Shown here piece after piece: positions 9,490 to 22,594 of a stretch of DNA of 64,000 nt. The stretch's first letter is position 1. Each line of letters opens with the position of its first letter. The translations under genes and the position numbers were made by a program. The stretch is from Rotaria sordida (Eukaryota > Rotifera > Eurotatoria > Philodinida > Philodinidae): contig CAJNOL010000131.1 in the NCBI GenBank assembly GCA_905250125.1, positions 62,001 through 126,000 on the forward strand, written 5' to 3'. The notes under the pieces are model-generated. The model was given only the letters and a program-made list of their open reading frames with translations, did no database searches and was not told the DNA's origin.

Positions 9490-12400
9490 TTTTCTAGCGA
9501 GTCTTCTCTTAAATTAGCTTGTTTTTATGCACTTATCTAAAACACAACCAAAAAACTTCATAGAACTTGGAAAATCAATCGTAAAAAACCATTAACAAAA
9601 ATGTATTAAAAATCATTTTTTCATATTAATGAAATAGTAGTCTTCATGTTTCTTTTAGATTCATTGTTAATTCGTTTATTTTTGTTTAATTCACCCTCGC
9701 CCACTCTGAGAATCAGAAAAGAAACTCGAATTAACCGCATCAAGAAGATCAATGAACTTGATTACTTGATAAACCTCATTTGGATTTGTAAGTCAATACT
9801 GGATAAACATCAAAATGATGTGAAGCTTTGAATTGAATGAAAATCTTTGACCAATCGAATGAACAACTAGATTAATAAATATTCATGATCTAAAGAACGA
9901 CAAAATGATGTGACGAACCTCGATGAGCATTTTATGGAACATTGATGATTCGACTATATTGACATGCGTTTTGTTTTCTTCAAAAGATGATTTGTCATAA
10001 GAAAATGATCAAGATAATGCTTGAGGAACTGAATGAAGTCCATTTGTAGTCAAGTTGAGGAAATCAAAAACAGAATTCGAAAATGCTAAATGATATTTCA
10101 TCAATTGAATCATTTTCTTCTCACACTCTGTTTTTGGCCAACTTTATTAAAGCTCAGATTGTTCAGAAAACTTTAAAAAAAAGCAAAAAATTTATAAAAT
10201 AGATTTTTCAAGAATTACATAAGTCAATTTATTATATCGTTGAAATGAAAACTCATTTTTTGAACGAAATGATAATAGAAGATTATCGAAAAATCGAAAT
10301 GTATACTTGTCTTGAGTAATAATTTGGATAACGACGATGTTCATCTCAGCCACCGGTGAAATTGTCGATAATAGTACAAGGAACATGATTTTATTAATAA
10401 TAAAAATATTGAAAAAATTCAAATATGATTTATGTCGTCCTTCCCAGCAAATACGACGCAGTTACGGGGTAACTGCAATCGCACTGTGACCCATAATTGC
10501 GAAAAATTGCGACGCGCTTGCCGGTAACTGCGTCACAGTTTGACCATAATTGAACACAAGAGAAATAAGTATAATATCTGTTTCCAAAAATGTGAATAAC
10601 AGCTGTGATGAAGTGCATTATACTATTGTTCGGTGATTTCCTCTAAGAAAAAGGTACGCTATGAAAAGCATTTGCCTTTTTTAGTAAAATCATTGTCAAT
10701 ATGATCGATCAGTATAAAAAGCAATGCTAAATATTCGTTGTTGTCGATATACTTAATTTGTTGTCCATTCTGTTTTGTCCGAATAGAATGTTCTTCAATT
10801 CGAATAACATGTTTATATCATTATTTTGTTGATATCTTCAAGGATTCATTCGTTTTTTCTGTCTATCCATCGACGAGTATCTACCATCATCGAAGATAGT
10901 CGCATTCCTTAGAAAATCTTCAATGTTACTTATCATTTCGATAAAGTTGACAAGGATTCATTTTTTTTCCTGAAAAATGCCGTAAGAAATGTGATGATCT
11001 TCTATTCCGATTCATTTGTTCTTCAGTGTATTATCAGATCTGATCTCAATCTGATTATATTGACAATAAATAGTTTAAAATTGAAATAGAAAAAGTTATT
11101 GAATGAAATTATTTGACAAATGAATATTTGAGATGTCCAATATGAATGATAAATTGATGAAGAGCGTCATCTCATTAAAAAAACAAGATCAATTGGTTCA
11201 AGATGATTCAGATAAAATTTAATTAATTGTTTGATAAAGAAAGAGATTTCTGAAAAGAACGGTGAAGAATGGATAATGAATTCAATTTCGAAAATGTTTT
11301 TTGATCGATCAATGAATACAGAAAATGAAGATCGTTTATAAAGCGATATTTTATTCATAGGTTTATTCGTTTTCAGAATAAGTATTTTATAAACGGCATT
11401 TATGACTAAATCAAGTTCATTTTTGTAGAATTTTATAAAAAAAATTAACTTATCCTTTTACTTAAAACCAAAATAACGTTTTTTTAAAACAATTCAATAG
11501 GAGAAAACATCGAATACAGTAAAAATGAAACAGTGGTTTTTCTATGGTAAGTATTCAGATAGAGAATGTTTGTTGAGCAAATATAGATTGTTATCAACTA
11601 TTTTCCAAATAAATCTTCAAACACATCTAACGCAGAATTTCAATAGTAAATACGAGACCTGTTCAGTAGCTACTTAAAACTTGAAAGAAACCTTAGAAAT
11701 ACGAAAATAATTTCTGTAAGAACATAAATCTCATAAGCTGAATAATATAAAACAGTTTATTATTTTTTTTCTGAAATTTTTATAGAAGAAATAATGTTAC
11801 AAAACTTTTACTACATCCACTAATCTTAATCCATATATCTTTCAAATTTAGACTTTAAAGAAAAAATTTAACTAACTAATTTCCATGGATCAACAAATCT
11901 TTGATGAGTGTCACCAAAATGATCGGTTTTTTTTCAATAATCTATATTAACCATCATTTGAAGATTTTATACGATAAGATCGATTTTGTTTTATTGATGG
12001 ATATTATCACAAAAATTGTTAAAGCGTTTATGTGAAATTCCGACAAATTTTCTATGTCTTAGGAAAAATATTAGTCTCTAATTAGTCTCATATGTGAATA
12101 AATATCCAACGACAGTTTCTTTATGAAAAACACTATCTGTTATATAAAGTAAGAGTACTAATGGTTATGTTTCAACGCCCATTCAAGCAAAGACATGACA
12201 AAATCTGGCTAGTCAAAGAAATATCAATGGCTGCAAACATACTAGAGACATAAAACAGTTTTAAATCAGTATCCTTCCTCACAATAACGATCGTAAATCG
12301 TCGTATTTTGACATATTACATGGCTATGCATTATGATCGTATTTCTCCGTATTGTATACAGATTTCGTACATTCCGTCTTGGGCAGTTAATCCACTAATT

Positions 12401-13368
12401 AAAATTGATCATAGTTTTTATACTGCGGTGAAAATATAAGAATACAGTGTAGTTTCAAACAATGATATAGTTGTATTAATATTTATTTACCAAGAGATGA
12501 TTTAGAAATCCATAATCTTTACACAGTTTAATGAATCTAGTAAGTATACTATTTGAAAATACTCAATACATTCGAGCAATATCATTTCTATTCATCTGTC
12601 TATTTATTTATACATGTTTCATTGTTCAGTTCAATTGAGTGGTAATTCGATTGATGCATAAAAAATTAAACTGTCTGGAAAGGATGGTTGAGGTATGTTT
12701 CAAATATTACACTAATCATTTTGCTTGATGCAGTTTTAATTCGTCTAGTCTGTTTGAAGCCAAATCCTTCTAATTCACTATTTGTAGATTGTTAGTTAGG
12801 GGATAAATAACATCAAGTCAATGGCACTATAATGAGTTGCATGCACCAACGATCAATAATTATCACTGTTTTAGTATATTTCTTTTTTAATTATTTATTC
12901 ATTTCTATAAATCGATAGAATCTGTTTCAAGAACAAAGCATACTGCAGTATGATCAAGAAAAAAAAACTTTCAAGAAATTTTAAAAAAAGTGTTTTCAAT
13001 CGTTGCATAAAATGATTGAAATCCAAGTAACATGCTTTTTGTTTTTCTGAGTATAGTAAACATTAATATTCACTAATGACGTTAATAATGGTTGATTGTT
13101 TATTTATTTTTATACACAATAACAATTATTACTTCGGTTTTTTTTTCTTGTTGTTTTTGCACACAGAAATGCATTGACACAAGGAGTATAGACTTGTTTT
13201 CTTTTTTCGCTGTTCTATACAATATGTAACCGACTGAAAGAAAGAAAGAGTCTCATTTCTTGTTTTTTTTCTCCTGTTTTTTTTTCTCTTGTTTTTTTTC
13301 TCGTGTTACAACCTTTATCTCTGTATTCCTCCGAGTTTACATTATAGGCTAAAGTACGTGTCATCAAA
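9490..13368. other. Long intergenic stretch, no gene recognised
   Basis: AT-rich with no credible coding frame. Small points: a GC-richer patch at about 10430-10560 holds short palindromic words (CAGTTACGGGGTAACTGC and AATTGCGAAAAATTGC); a CGTATACGA-type block lies at 12285-12365; pyrimidine-rich runs occur at about 13140-13310, just upstream of the next gene, and may be promoter or 5' UTR intron sequence. Confidence 0.45.
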
Positions 13369-15528
13369 ATGCAATACGAACAAGGAAGCGAAAAAGTGAA
13401 TATAGTAGGTGCTCATAACACACTTATTGCTAAACCATTGCCAATGAATCAAGATCCTGAAGTACAACGAACTCGCAGAATCTTTCTGATCGTACTTGGC
13501 GTGTGTCTTGTAAGTTTGTAATTTTCTTATAATTATAACTCAACAATAATGATGAAAAATATAGTTTTTTTTTTCTTTTATTTGAAATCTATATAAATTA
13601 GAGAATGTAGGTAACATGATGAACGAGAAAAAAAAACAAATTTTTATATTATAATATGGAAATAAATCAATCGCATATAGAGTTTTATAATATTTTGAGA
13701 TTATTTTTCTTGAAATATTCAAATAGACAGATTGAACTATTTCCGACCGATTTGTTTTTTAACAAATTATCTTTTGCTTGAGTTTTATAATAAAAAAAAA
13801 ACGTTGAACATATTTATTTATAAAAAGAAGACATATATTAATCATCTTGTTTCAAAATTAAAAAACAAAAAAAAACTGAGAAGAAAATCTTTTTTTGAAG
13901 TATTCTTGAACTGAGATCTAACATAATTTGAGATAACAGAAGAAATTTACTCAAATTAATGAAAAATGATCTCCATGTGCTAAAATAAACATGAATATTA
14001 ATTCGTTTCGTACTATTCTAAAGATATATATCGATATATATATATTTGAAGAATCTGTTTTACATTGATATTATATATTAATCTTTCAGGCTCTCTGTCT
14101 AATGAATGCGATTAATGCAATTTTCGGACACAATTCTCAGCATCATATAAAACAGACTCAACGTGGTGTGCAAGTTGGTCAAAGTCTTATTTCAATAGCT
14201 TTTTACACCTTTGGAATAATCGCCACTTATCGATACTCTCAAATAGGTTTACGAGTGGTAAGAATTATTTCTTATTTCATTTTATAAATATACAAGCCGT
14301 ATAAAAATCTTTGAAATAAATACATTTTGTTTTAAGTTTAAAAACAAATTTTATTTGATTTTAATAACATTTATAGCAAAGCTTTTATCTACTTAACCTT
14401 ATTAATGAAAGAATCGTATATTATCTAATCATATAAGTTATTTTCTTGACCGTATCTAAAAAATCTCTTTCGTAAACATGCCAAAATGAAGGACCACACT
14501 TGGATTAAATTTCAGTTTTATTAGAAATTAAATATTTAGAAGTATCGCAGTTCAATCATTCGAACAAAAAGATAACTTTTCTAGTTAATTTTAAGTATAA
14601 TTGTATTTTATTGAGGTTATTCGGTGTGTTCCATTAAAAGATCGATATTCTTCTAAAATTGAATAAGATAACTAACTGATGTACTTCAAATCAATTACAT
14701 TGAGATGAAAATCATTATTCAAGAAGTTGCAATGCTATTTAAAAAATTGTCTGAAATTTTATAAAGAAATAAAATGGATTAATCAGTATACATCTCATTC
14801 GAAATAAGATATAATGGACACTCAGTTGATTAATAAATTTCTCTTACGGCACGTTTTTATCAACGTTCATATTTTTGCTACCTAAATAAGTTTAAAATAA
14901 AAATTATTTGCACACATATATATTATAATACAAAGTCAAATTGGAATTATTTTTGACAAAAAAATTTTATGCAAATAATCTTTGTTATTTTCCGAAGTCG
15001 AAAAATATCCACAACATTGATCGATTTCAAGATGATAGAATCATGATTACAAAAACAAATGATTTTTAATAGTTTGTCTGTTTCAAGAACTTATAAATAT
15101 GTACGTAGATTTTTGAGAATTCCTCAAAAATAACATGTTAGATTAATACTCTTTCAATAAAATGTCCACATTAAAACTGATATTTTCATTTTCTATCTTT
15201 AGTTCGCTTGGCTAGGCATAATTTCACTTATCATTCTTGGTATTGCCACGGCAGTTTTCTTAATTTTTGGTATTACAGCTATAACTGCTGGAAGTGTGAC
15301 TGACGATAATATGAGCAAGTCTCTTATGATTGGTACGTCTTTCGTTTTCTTCGTCCTTGCTAGTGTTGTAATTGTTACTTTTATTCTTACAGTAAGTAGT
15401 TTATCTGGTTCATTTCTATTGATGGAATACTTTTTTTTTTTACTTCGCAGATTGTCATTGTAAACCATGCTTTCAAATTGGCAAAACTTATTAATGACAA
15501 ACAAACTCTAGTCATTCAACAGATCTAA
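13369..15528 (+). CDS. Four-helix integral membrane protein, family not identified
   Basis: Exons 13369-13509, 14090-14257, 15203-15391 and 15451-15528, with all introns phase 0 and GT-AG (580, 945 and 59 bp). The product is 191 aa. A 38-residue hydrophilic N-terminus (NTLIAKPLPMNQDPEVQRTR) leads to helix 1 (FLIVLGVCLALCLMNAI), a short polar loop (HNSQHHIKQTQRGVQ), helix 2 (SLISIAFYTFGIIATY), helix 3 (AWLGIISLIILGIATAVFLI), a loop with TDDNMSK, helix 4 (VFFVLASVVIVTFILTIVIV) and a short basic tail. The layout resembles small tetraspan proteins, but the tetraspanin CCG motif and the large second loop are missing, so it is not a true tetraspanin. I do not recognise the family. The joined exons keep one open frame, which is good evidence that the gene is real. 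See the separate entry for an alternative last exon. Confidence 0.8.
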
Positions 15529-15869
15529 CTTTTCGTTTACTCAATAATTTAATCATATTAGCTTGTATTCATATTTTTATTTACTATTTCTTTCTCGCCT
15601 AGAAATTCAAAAAAAAATTTTTTTTTAATCTTGTCTTTATCGATAACTTGCTAAGTAGAGCAATTATTTATATTATCAAATAATATAACATGGGAAATAT
15701 GTTTCTCTTACGCTTACTAAATAGAAGAAATATAGCTGAAACTGTTATCGTATTTTATTGACACAATGAGTATAACTTCTGAGATGAAGGTACTAAACAG
15801 ATCGATTCACTGTGATAATAAACAGCTATAAGACCATTGTATAACGATATTTTCTTTCCTTATTTTCAG

Positions 15870-15913
15870 GCTGTCTGTTTATTATAGTGGTTTATATTGT
15901 CGTCATGAAGTAG
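15870..15913 (+). other. Candidate alternative terminal exon of the four-helix protein gene
   Basis: A good acceptor (TATTTTCAG ending at 15869) opens a frame GCLFIIVVYIVVMK-stop. It joins in phase with an internal donor in exon 3 (ATTG/GTACGT, cut after 15332, phase 1), replacing helix 4 and the tail by another hydrophobic helix. The isoform would be 160 aa. Both splice sites and the phase match, and the encoded segment is hydrophobic, but no transcript evidence is available. It could instead be a decayed exon. Confidence 0.45.
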
Positions 15914-16559
15914 AATAGCACTGCTGTCGCTCTAGATAACGATATTTATTAGATTATCTTATATTCTTAGTTGTCTATCTCAAGTATATCACACGCTTGT
16001 ATAACAGAAAGATAAACACAAGAATAAATAGTACAGAAAGAAAAAAAATGACAACTATGGGAGGAAAAAACGAAGTGACCCCATTCGCACTAATGTGTAC
16101 TTTAACGGACTTATCTAGTTTATTGTTTCGGTCGAAAATGATTAAAAAAATTCCATACTCTCCTGATCCATTTAGACTTACGTCCTTTTCAGTACTATCA
16201 AAACATAAAATAAACATAGGTTTTACTGTGTACATAGAAACGAGTATGTGTCGCAACTCTTTGGAAGGCACTACGCGCCCCCACGTCGCGACGCAAATAT
16301 AAAAGGTCAGTTACATAGACAATTTTTAAAAAATTTTTGAGTAATTAAATTCAACATTCAAACTTTACATGTGTGATAGACTTCGATGTTTTGAATGAAC
16401 ATATGAACAAGGATGTACAGCAAAGAAAGTGCCAAGACTACAGTATGATTTTATTTGATATTTAGTTGTACTTTAGATTTTCCTCTGAAAAGATTTATTA
16501 TTTTTATCAACGTTTCTCGAAGAAATCATAAAGTGGATTATATGACATTAAAAATACTC
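15914..16559. other. Intergenic, no gene recognised
   Basis: Overlapping frames of about 100 codons exist on both strands at about 15975-16302 without support. This stretch separates the membrane-protein gene from the transposon. Confidence 0.4.
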
Positions 16560-19500
16560 GGGCACTTCCATGAGAAGTATACCATAAAAAACACAAAGAT
16601 CTCAAAAAATGTTTTAAGGTATCAGAATTTGTAGAGCTTTTTCGCTAATCATTTTGATAAAAAAAAATGTCTCTTTTCATCAAAAAATAACAGCGCTAGA
16701 GTCAAAATACTGAAAAATGAAAAAAATCGCATCGGTTACTTGTTTTTTTCAGTATTTTGACCCTATCACCATTATTTGTCAATGAAGTACGGCAAAATTT
16801 TATATCAAAATGATCAGCAAAGAAAGCTCTACAAGATCTGATACATCAAAACATTTTCTGAAACCTTTGCGTTTATATGACTGGCTATCTATGACTATCT
16901 ATGTTCAAAAAGTCGATCACCATAACTCAAAGTGGCTATATTTCTGCACAATAGGACTTAGCGGATTTTGTAGAGCGGAGTCTACTCTACAAAACTCTAT
17001 ACATGGCAATTGAAACATGTCGACAAAATTGTGCGTAAAATTCGACAAAACACTAAGGACTATGATTATGCCGGAAAACGCAGATCATTTATGCATATTG
17101 CTTTGAAATTTCATTTGTTTGAGCTGAAAATTGTAGTACGGTGACATTTGAGCAATGGAAGTCGAACGATGAAGTCGGAGAAGATTTCTAAGTCTATTAT
17201 GACCCAGTTGAGAGTATCTGAATAGTGATTTCGATGAAAAATTTTTCTAACATGTTATTTCTGCAATGGCGAGAATAATTTATACCTCTAGTTGAAAAAT
17301 TTAATCATTTTTGAAAGATTTATTATGTCTACTGGATTTTGCTTAAAAAATTTTTGTTTTATAAGGTAACATTTTAGATATTTCAGTTCCAAAAAGTGTG
17401 AATATCGTTAAACTGTAGGTTTGACAGGAATAGCTGTGTTCGACGACCAGACTTTGGCTTATCGACTAAAGAGGCAATAATATTGTTCCATCGAACTGTC
17501 AACTTGCTTTGTATTTTAGTGTACGAAACCGACTTAGATGAATGCAGAAAAGCTGGCTTGTAACACTGAACTTCGACAATTTGATGAACCTTATCAATTG
17601 CGCAAATTTGTGCGAGATATTATTTCTCCGGCAGTACTGGGGAACAGCAAGAATACCTTTTTCTCATCGAAGCAATATAGCTTGTCGAGCATCATTTTCG
17701 GTGCAATAGAACCGTTTTCAGAGCTTGATACAACCCCACCTAAATGGTACAATTGTCATCAGACGGATTCGCTCAGCGTCGCTACTCTGTTTATAACGCT
17801 GCTTCACACCGTCCAGCAATTTATTTGATTCATCAATTTCAATGGCATGAGGATTTGGGTCGTGAGATTCAATATGAGTGTCTTCCGGAATGTCGCATAG
17901 ACGATTGAGATATCGACATACATCGTCGACTTGTTCTCGAATGAACTTGTTTCGATGACTGTTTAAAAAAATAGAAGAATTGATAGGCAAACTACGAGAA
18001 AATACTTACTCATCACTTATTTTATTCATTTTCAGCAGCTGAAAGATAGCATTCAATTCTTCTCGTGCTTTCTGTCGAGTGAACGATCACTCTTCAGAAG
18101 ATGGAGGATCAGCGAGATTTTCAAATACATCGCTTGCGCTGCTTGTACTCATTCGATCTTCATTATAAACGTCCATCTCTTGGGAATCGAATGGCTCATT
18201 TGACAAAACTAACAGAAAATTGAAACACTGTTTGCACAGTTTGTCACCAGCTACTAGCTTTTTTGACAACCAAAGTGTGTTAGAAGATATATGTTCGTTG
18301 ATCAAATCAGCTTGGGCCACGTTAATAGTCATTCGACCCTTAGGATGCGATGGATCACATCCTGATCGAGTATCTTTAGTATGCACAGGACGAACACACC
18401 AGATCTTCTTTTTGTACGGCATATTTTTTGACTTTTTGAAACTGATTGATGTACCATACAAAATGACTTTTGAAAATAGTAGCTGAAAGATCCACTTTAT
18501 TTTGATGTGCATATGTTTATTCGTAAATTCGAAATGTTGCGGACAAACAGTAAACTGAGTTTCACTACTCTCTGCAGACAGATAACAGTACCTGTTTATA
18601 TAACGTGCTAAATGGAAGATACAATGGAATATACCATATGGTTTTCACATTATTTTGGAGCACATGAAATATACATACCAAAAAGAAAAGAAGAAACCAA
18701 GAGAGAAACAAGTAGAAAAAAACCTGACAAAAGGGAAGAAACATATATGTAAGGAAAAAAAAAGAATGAATCTACATAGTTAATACCGCTAGTCATGCGT
18801 CTTATATGCCATATCATACAAACATGTCATGACCATAACCATAAGATGAATCATATATACATATAATCAGTCACTGTTTAACAGATCAGAGTTATAGTCG
18901 GTTCTCCACTGTAGAATTCTTTTAGATAAATTCAAATCGCACATCGTTGACTCGGCAAAATAACATGTTAGAAAAATTTTTCATCGAAATCACTATTCAG
19001 ATACTCTCAACTGGGTCATAATAGACTTAGAAATCTTCTTCGACTTCATCATTCGACTTCCATTGCTCAAATATCACCGTACTACAATTTTCAGCTCAAA
19101 CAAATGAAATTTCAAAGCAATATGCATAAATGATCTTCCTTTTCCGGAATAATCATAGTCCTTAGTGTTTTGTCAAATTTTACGCACAATTTTGTCGAAA
19201 TGTTTCAATTGCCGTGTATAGAGTTTTGTAGAGTAGACTCCGCTCTACAAAACTCGCTAAGTCCCATTGTGCAGAAATATAGCCATTTTGAGTTATGGTG
19301 ATCGACTTTATGAACATAGATAGTCATAGATAGCCAGTCATATAAACGCAAATGTTTCAGAAAATGTTTTGATGTATCAGATCTTGTACAGTTTTCTTTG
19401 CTGATCATTTTGATATAAAATTTTGCCCTACTTCATTGACAAATAATGGTGATAGGGTCAAAATACTGAAAAAACCAGTAACCGATGCGATTTTTTTCAT

Positions 19501-19655
19501 TTTTTAGTATTTTGACTCTAGCGGCGTTATTTTTTGATGAAAAGAGAAATTTTTTTATCAAAATGATTAGCGAAAAAGCTCTACAAATTCTGATACCTTA
19601 AAACATTTTTTGAGATCTTTGTGTTTTTTATGGTATACTTCCCATGGAAGCACCC
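16560..19655. mobile_element. 3.1-kb DNA transposon with ~700-bp terminal inverted repeats
   Basis: The left arm (16560-17260) and right arm (18959-19655) are closely similar inverted copies. The termini read GGGCACTTCCATGAGAAG on the left and, inverted, GGGTGCTTCCATGGGAAG on the right. Each end is flanked by ACTC (16556-16559 and 19656-19659), a likely 4-bp target-site duplication. The inner arm boundary is at the shared CTAACATGTTATTT. The interior carries a broken gene on the minus strand. A pair of matching frames at 16810-17013 and 19205-19408 exists only because the arms are copies. The superfamily is not identified. Confidence 0.8.
17520..18512 (-). pseudogene. Decayed transposon-encoded gene inside the 3.1-kb element
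   Basis: Read on the minus strand, one exon-like stretch runs from 18512 to about 18009 with a stop near 18090. It includes a KLCKQCF zinc-knuckle-like pair, then an acidic and serine-rich piece (DRMSTSSASDVFENLADP). Beyond the stop the same frame continues with KAREELNAIFQLLKMN, reaches a donor (GTAAGT at about 18009) and rejoins after a TTTAAACAG acceptor at about 17960 with HRNKFIREQVDDVCRYLNRL. The frame then goes on with a pattern I associate with uncharacterised transposon proteins of invertebrates (LMTIVP...FYCTENDARQAILLR...KGILAVPQY), interrupted by two more stops. At least three in-frame stops make it non-functional. A catalytic core was not recognised. Confidence 0.6.
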
Positions 19656-19659
19656 ACTC

Positions 19660-20383
19660 ACAACATCAGTGTCTATGGCGATGATTCTTTATGTTACATA
19701 TTCCGAAAATATATGAGACTTTCTTTTTGTTAAATTACTAATATCCATGTTTCTGTTCTTTTTTTCATAACAATGCAAGTCAAAGGTTCCTACAGTAAAG
19801 AACTCTCTAAAAATCATAAAGAATTTTACCAGATCCGAAAGTAATTCAAAGTTTTGTTGTCTAAAAACTGAATCCTGAATTAAGAAAAACATAAAACATC
19901 AATTAAATTTATAAAATAAACATATAATTCGAATCGAAACATGACAAAAGAAAAGAGAGCTAAATAAATTAGGTTTTTTAGTATAAGAGAATTTCCTTCG
20001 AAGATGTGTCCTGTGAACTAGAGTGTGGATCTGAGTGTGCGTGTTAGTGTACTTGTAGATCTTCGTTTTTCCCACACTGACACATGAGCAAAGCTCATTT
20101 TCGAATTTTGACCTGAAGCTTTGCACAGAGGCAGGTATCAACGATAGTTTATTGTGAAAATTTAAAGTCTTAGAATTTACTTCTATCTTCAAATAAGGGG
20201 TGTAGATGTAGGTCCTATCTTCATCGACACCTTTGTTTTAAATGTCAAATATTGATACTTGTTAGAAATACATCAGATTCAACAACAGTTTTCTATCATT
20301 TTGTTTCCTTATCATTAATATGCTGTTTAATAATAGAATTCTTTGTTTGTAAAATTTTCACCACCAGTATATTTCGGTGTTTC
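19660..20383. other. Intergenic, no gene recognised
   Basis: AT-rich. A CA/TG-rich patch at about 20020-20080 is simple sequence. Confidence 0.4.
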
Positions 20384-20706
20384 TCATTCTAATTTACAAC
20401 TATAAATATCAATATCACTAACAACAAATGGTACAGGTACTCGTGAGACTGTATTTGTTCGTTTTAATGCGACAGATTCACTATCAATTGATTCAGAAAA
20501 ATCAACAATATTTTTTTTGACATTATACAACATATGTATGCTACCTCTTCTATTAATTGTCTCATATCAACTATAATGTCACTAGCAGGTACACGTTCGA
20601 ATTGTGTCCATATTTGTCGATTAATATCTTCACCTTCAATAATAGAACTTATAATTTTTGCACAACCATTATTTGTTGCTGGAAGCTATGTTAATGTTCG
20701 ACCTGT
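20384..20706 (-). pseudogene. 3' remnant of an unidentified protein-coding gene
   Basis: On the minus strand, two adjacent frames give protein-like sequence. Upstream: LPATNNGCAKIISSII, then DINRQIWTQFERVPASDIIV and DMRQLIEEVAY. After a 2-nt shift near 20540: MLYNVKKNIVDFSES, SIDSESVALKRTNTV and a C-terminus VVSDIDIYSCKLE-stop (stop codon at 20384-20386). An in-frame TAG also precedes LPATNN. The composition is unlike the random translations around it, so this looks like the last ~110 residues of a real protein, now broken. The family is not recognised. Its upstream side ends close to the telomere-like tract at 20749. Confidence 0.45.
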
Positions 20707-20748
20707 TTAAATTAGCGAATCATATTTTAATTCCTCTGTAACCAAGAA

Positions 20749-20899
20749 GGGTGTTGGTGTGAGTGTGAGTGTGGCTGGATGTGAGATGCGGGTGTGGGTG
20801 AATGTGAGTGTGAGGTGTGGGGATGCGTTCTGAGTGTGAGTATGAGTTTGTTTCTTTTGTTTATCCAAATCCACACCCACACCCACACTCACAATCACC
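20749..20899. repeat. Telomere-like foldback: GT-rich tract then CCCACA tract
   Basis: From 20749 to about 20853 the plus strand is made of GTGTGAGTGTG, GGGTGTGGGTG and GGTGTGGGG words. After a short spacer, 20864-20899 holds CCACACCCACACCCACAC on the same strand. This is degenerate (TGTGGG)n followed by its complement, the orientation of two chromosome ends joined head to head. Confidence 0.65.
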
Positions 20900-22594
20900 A
20901 ATATTTAAAAATAAAAATATCTCGTTAAATGACATGCACCTGTATAAACTACTTTATCATTTCTTCAAGAAATATTCATAAGAAATTAAGAACTTTTGTC
21001 TGAGAGTAATGCAAAATATGGCTAAATCACAAATAAAAAACATACTTAGGACATGTCTTTTCTATACTTCTAAATCGATACGTCCTTTTCTATATATCAT
21101 TTTGCTGTACATCCTTTCTACACACTCGACTTTGTCATACTTGTCAAATGTGAAAGTCGAATTCATTTACTCAAGAATTACAAAAAAACAAGATTTGCCC
21201 GCGTAACTAACCTTGTATATCTAAGACGTAGCATGGGAGCGCTGCATTTTCGCCGAAAAGCCGCAACCGATATGTCTCTGTGTATGCAGTAAAGTATATC
21301 ATTATTTGATGTTATGACACTACTCAAAAGTACGTATCGTTTTGAATGTATAGAAAAAGACATAGAGATCTAAATGAACCAGGAAAATTCGAACGTTCTT
21401 TTTTTATATCATTTCCGATCAAAATGATAAATCGGATGGAATTCATTGTATCTTTCAAGCAAGTATATTAATTTAAAAGATCCATATTCTATTTCATATG
21501 AATATAATTTTTTTTTCTCAAAATTCTTTCTAAATAAATTATTCGAAGGATATATAATTATCTTGCTGTACAACGATCTTAAAAATGAATATTCTTTTTT
21601 TATATATTTATTTATCTATTGGTATGAACAATAGTGATACATGTTATTAACATCATATGCATCTTTCTCTTAAAATTATACATAATTACTACTGATAAGA
21701 TACTTAGTGTTTGTATGCCTTCGGTAATAAATTTTAGTACATGATGGAAATTATTTTGAATGTAAATCTTGTTAATATTTTGTTTTTTCTTAATTGTTAT
21801 TATTTTCTCAAGTATGATTGAAGAGATGAGTTTTTGTATTTAATTTTAATTCTAATGAAACAAAAATATTTATTGAAGTTTTTATGAATTTTTTTTTCTA
21901 TTGGTTAAAATAATCATGAAAATCAAATATTCTTGTCCAAATCTCAAAACAATTTTGTTGAATTTTATAAATACCGAAAAACAAAATTTCATAATTCAAT
22001 ATTATTAAAGAGTAAAGTTTGTATCATTGGTATAAGCATTCAATATCATAGGTCTCAAGTAGGAAGCGTTAGTTCCTATTACTCTTAAGTTTCTTACCTA
22101 AAAATTATCTGCCAAATTTTCAGTTATTCCTACTTGTAAAAATTATTGAAAGTTATGACCATAAACTTATATATCTATTAGTGATTATCTCTGTACGATT
22201 CATATGCAATTACTTACAACTCAATGTTTCTTTTTTAATTTTTCAATCGAGTTTGATATTTTTGACATCGAAAATTTATTTCAACTGGCTCTTAGTTTCT
22301 CTTTTCTAGTGAATGACTCACAAAGTATTCTTTTTTTTTCCAATTGATTGTAAGAGAACTGACAGAGAAACACCGTGTGAAGGAAGAAAGAATATAGTAT
22401 GTTTTTTTCTTTTTTGTCGTTGAGTGCAACACGTTTGGAGCACACATGATTAAATACTGTTCTGTTTGATTCAAGTAAGTATCTAATAAGGCAAATGATA
22501 GAAGTAAATGATGATTAGTAAACCTCAAATTCTTCTATATAATGAGATGTAGTTCATGAAATTTTGTAGGTATTATTTATTTGAATAAATCAAT
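20900..22594. other. Intergenic, no gene recognised
   Basis: AT-rich with frames no longer than about 78 codons and no support. The last ~100 bases include the upstream region of the F-box gene at 22595. Confidence 0.45.

Noticed and set aside
13369..15528. Calling the four-helix protein a tetraspanin
   Set aside because: It has no CCG motif and no large cysteine-rich second extracellular loop.
16810..17013. A conserved 67-residue protein present twice (also at 19205-19408 on the other strand)
   Set aside because: The two copies lie in the two arms of one transposon, so their similarity reflects arm identity and not protein conservation.
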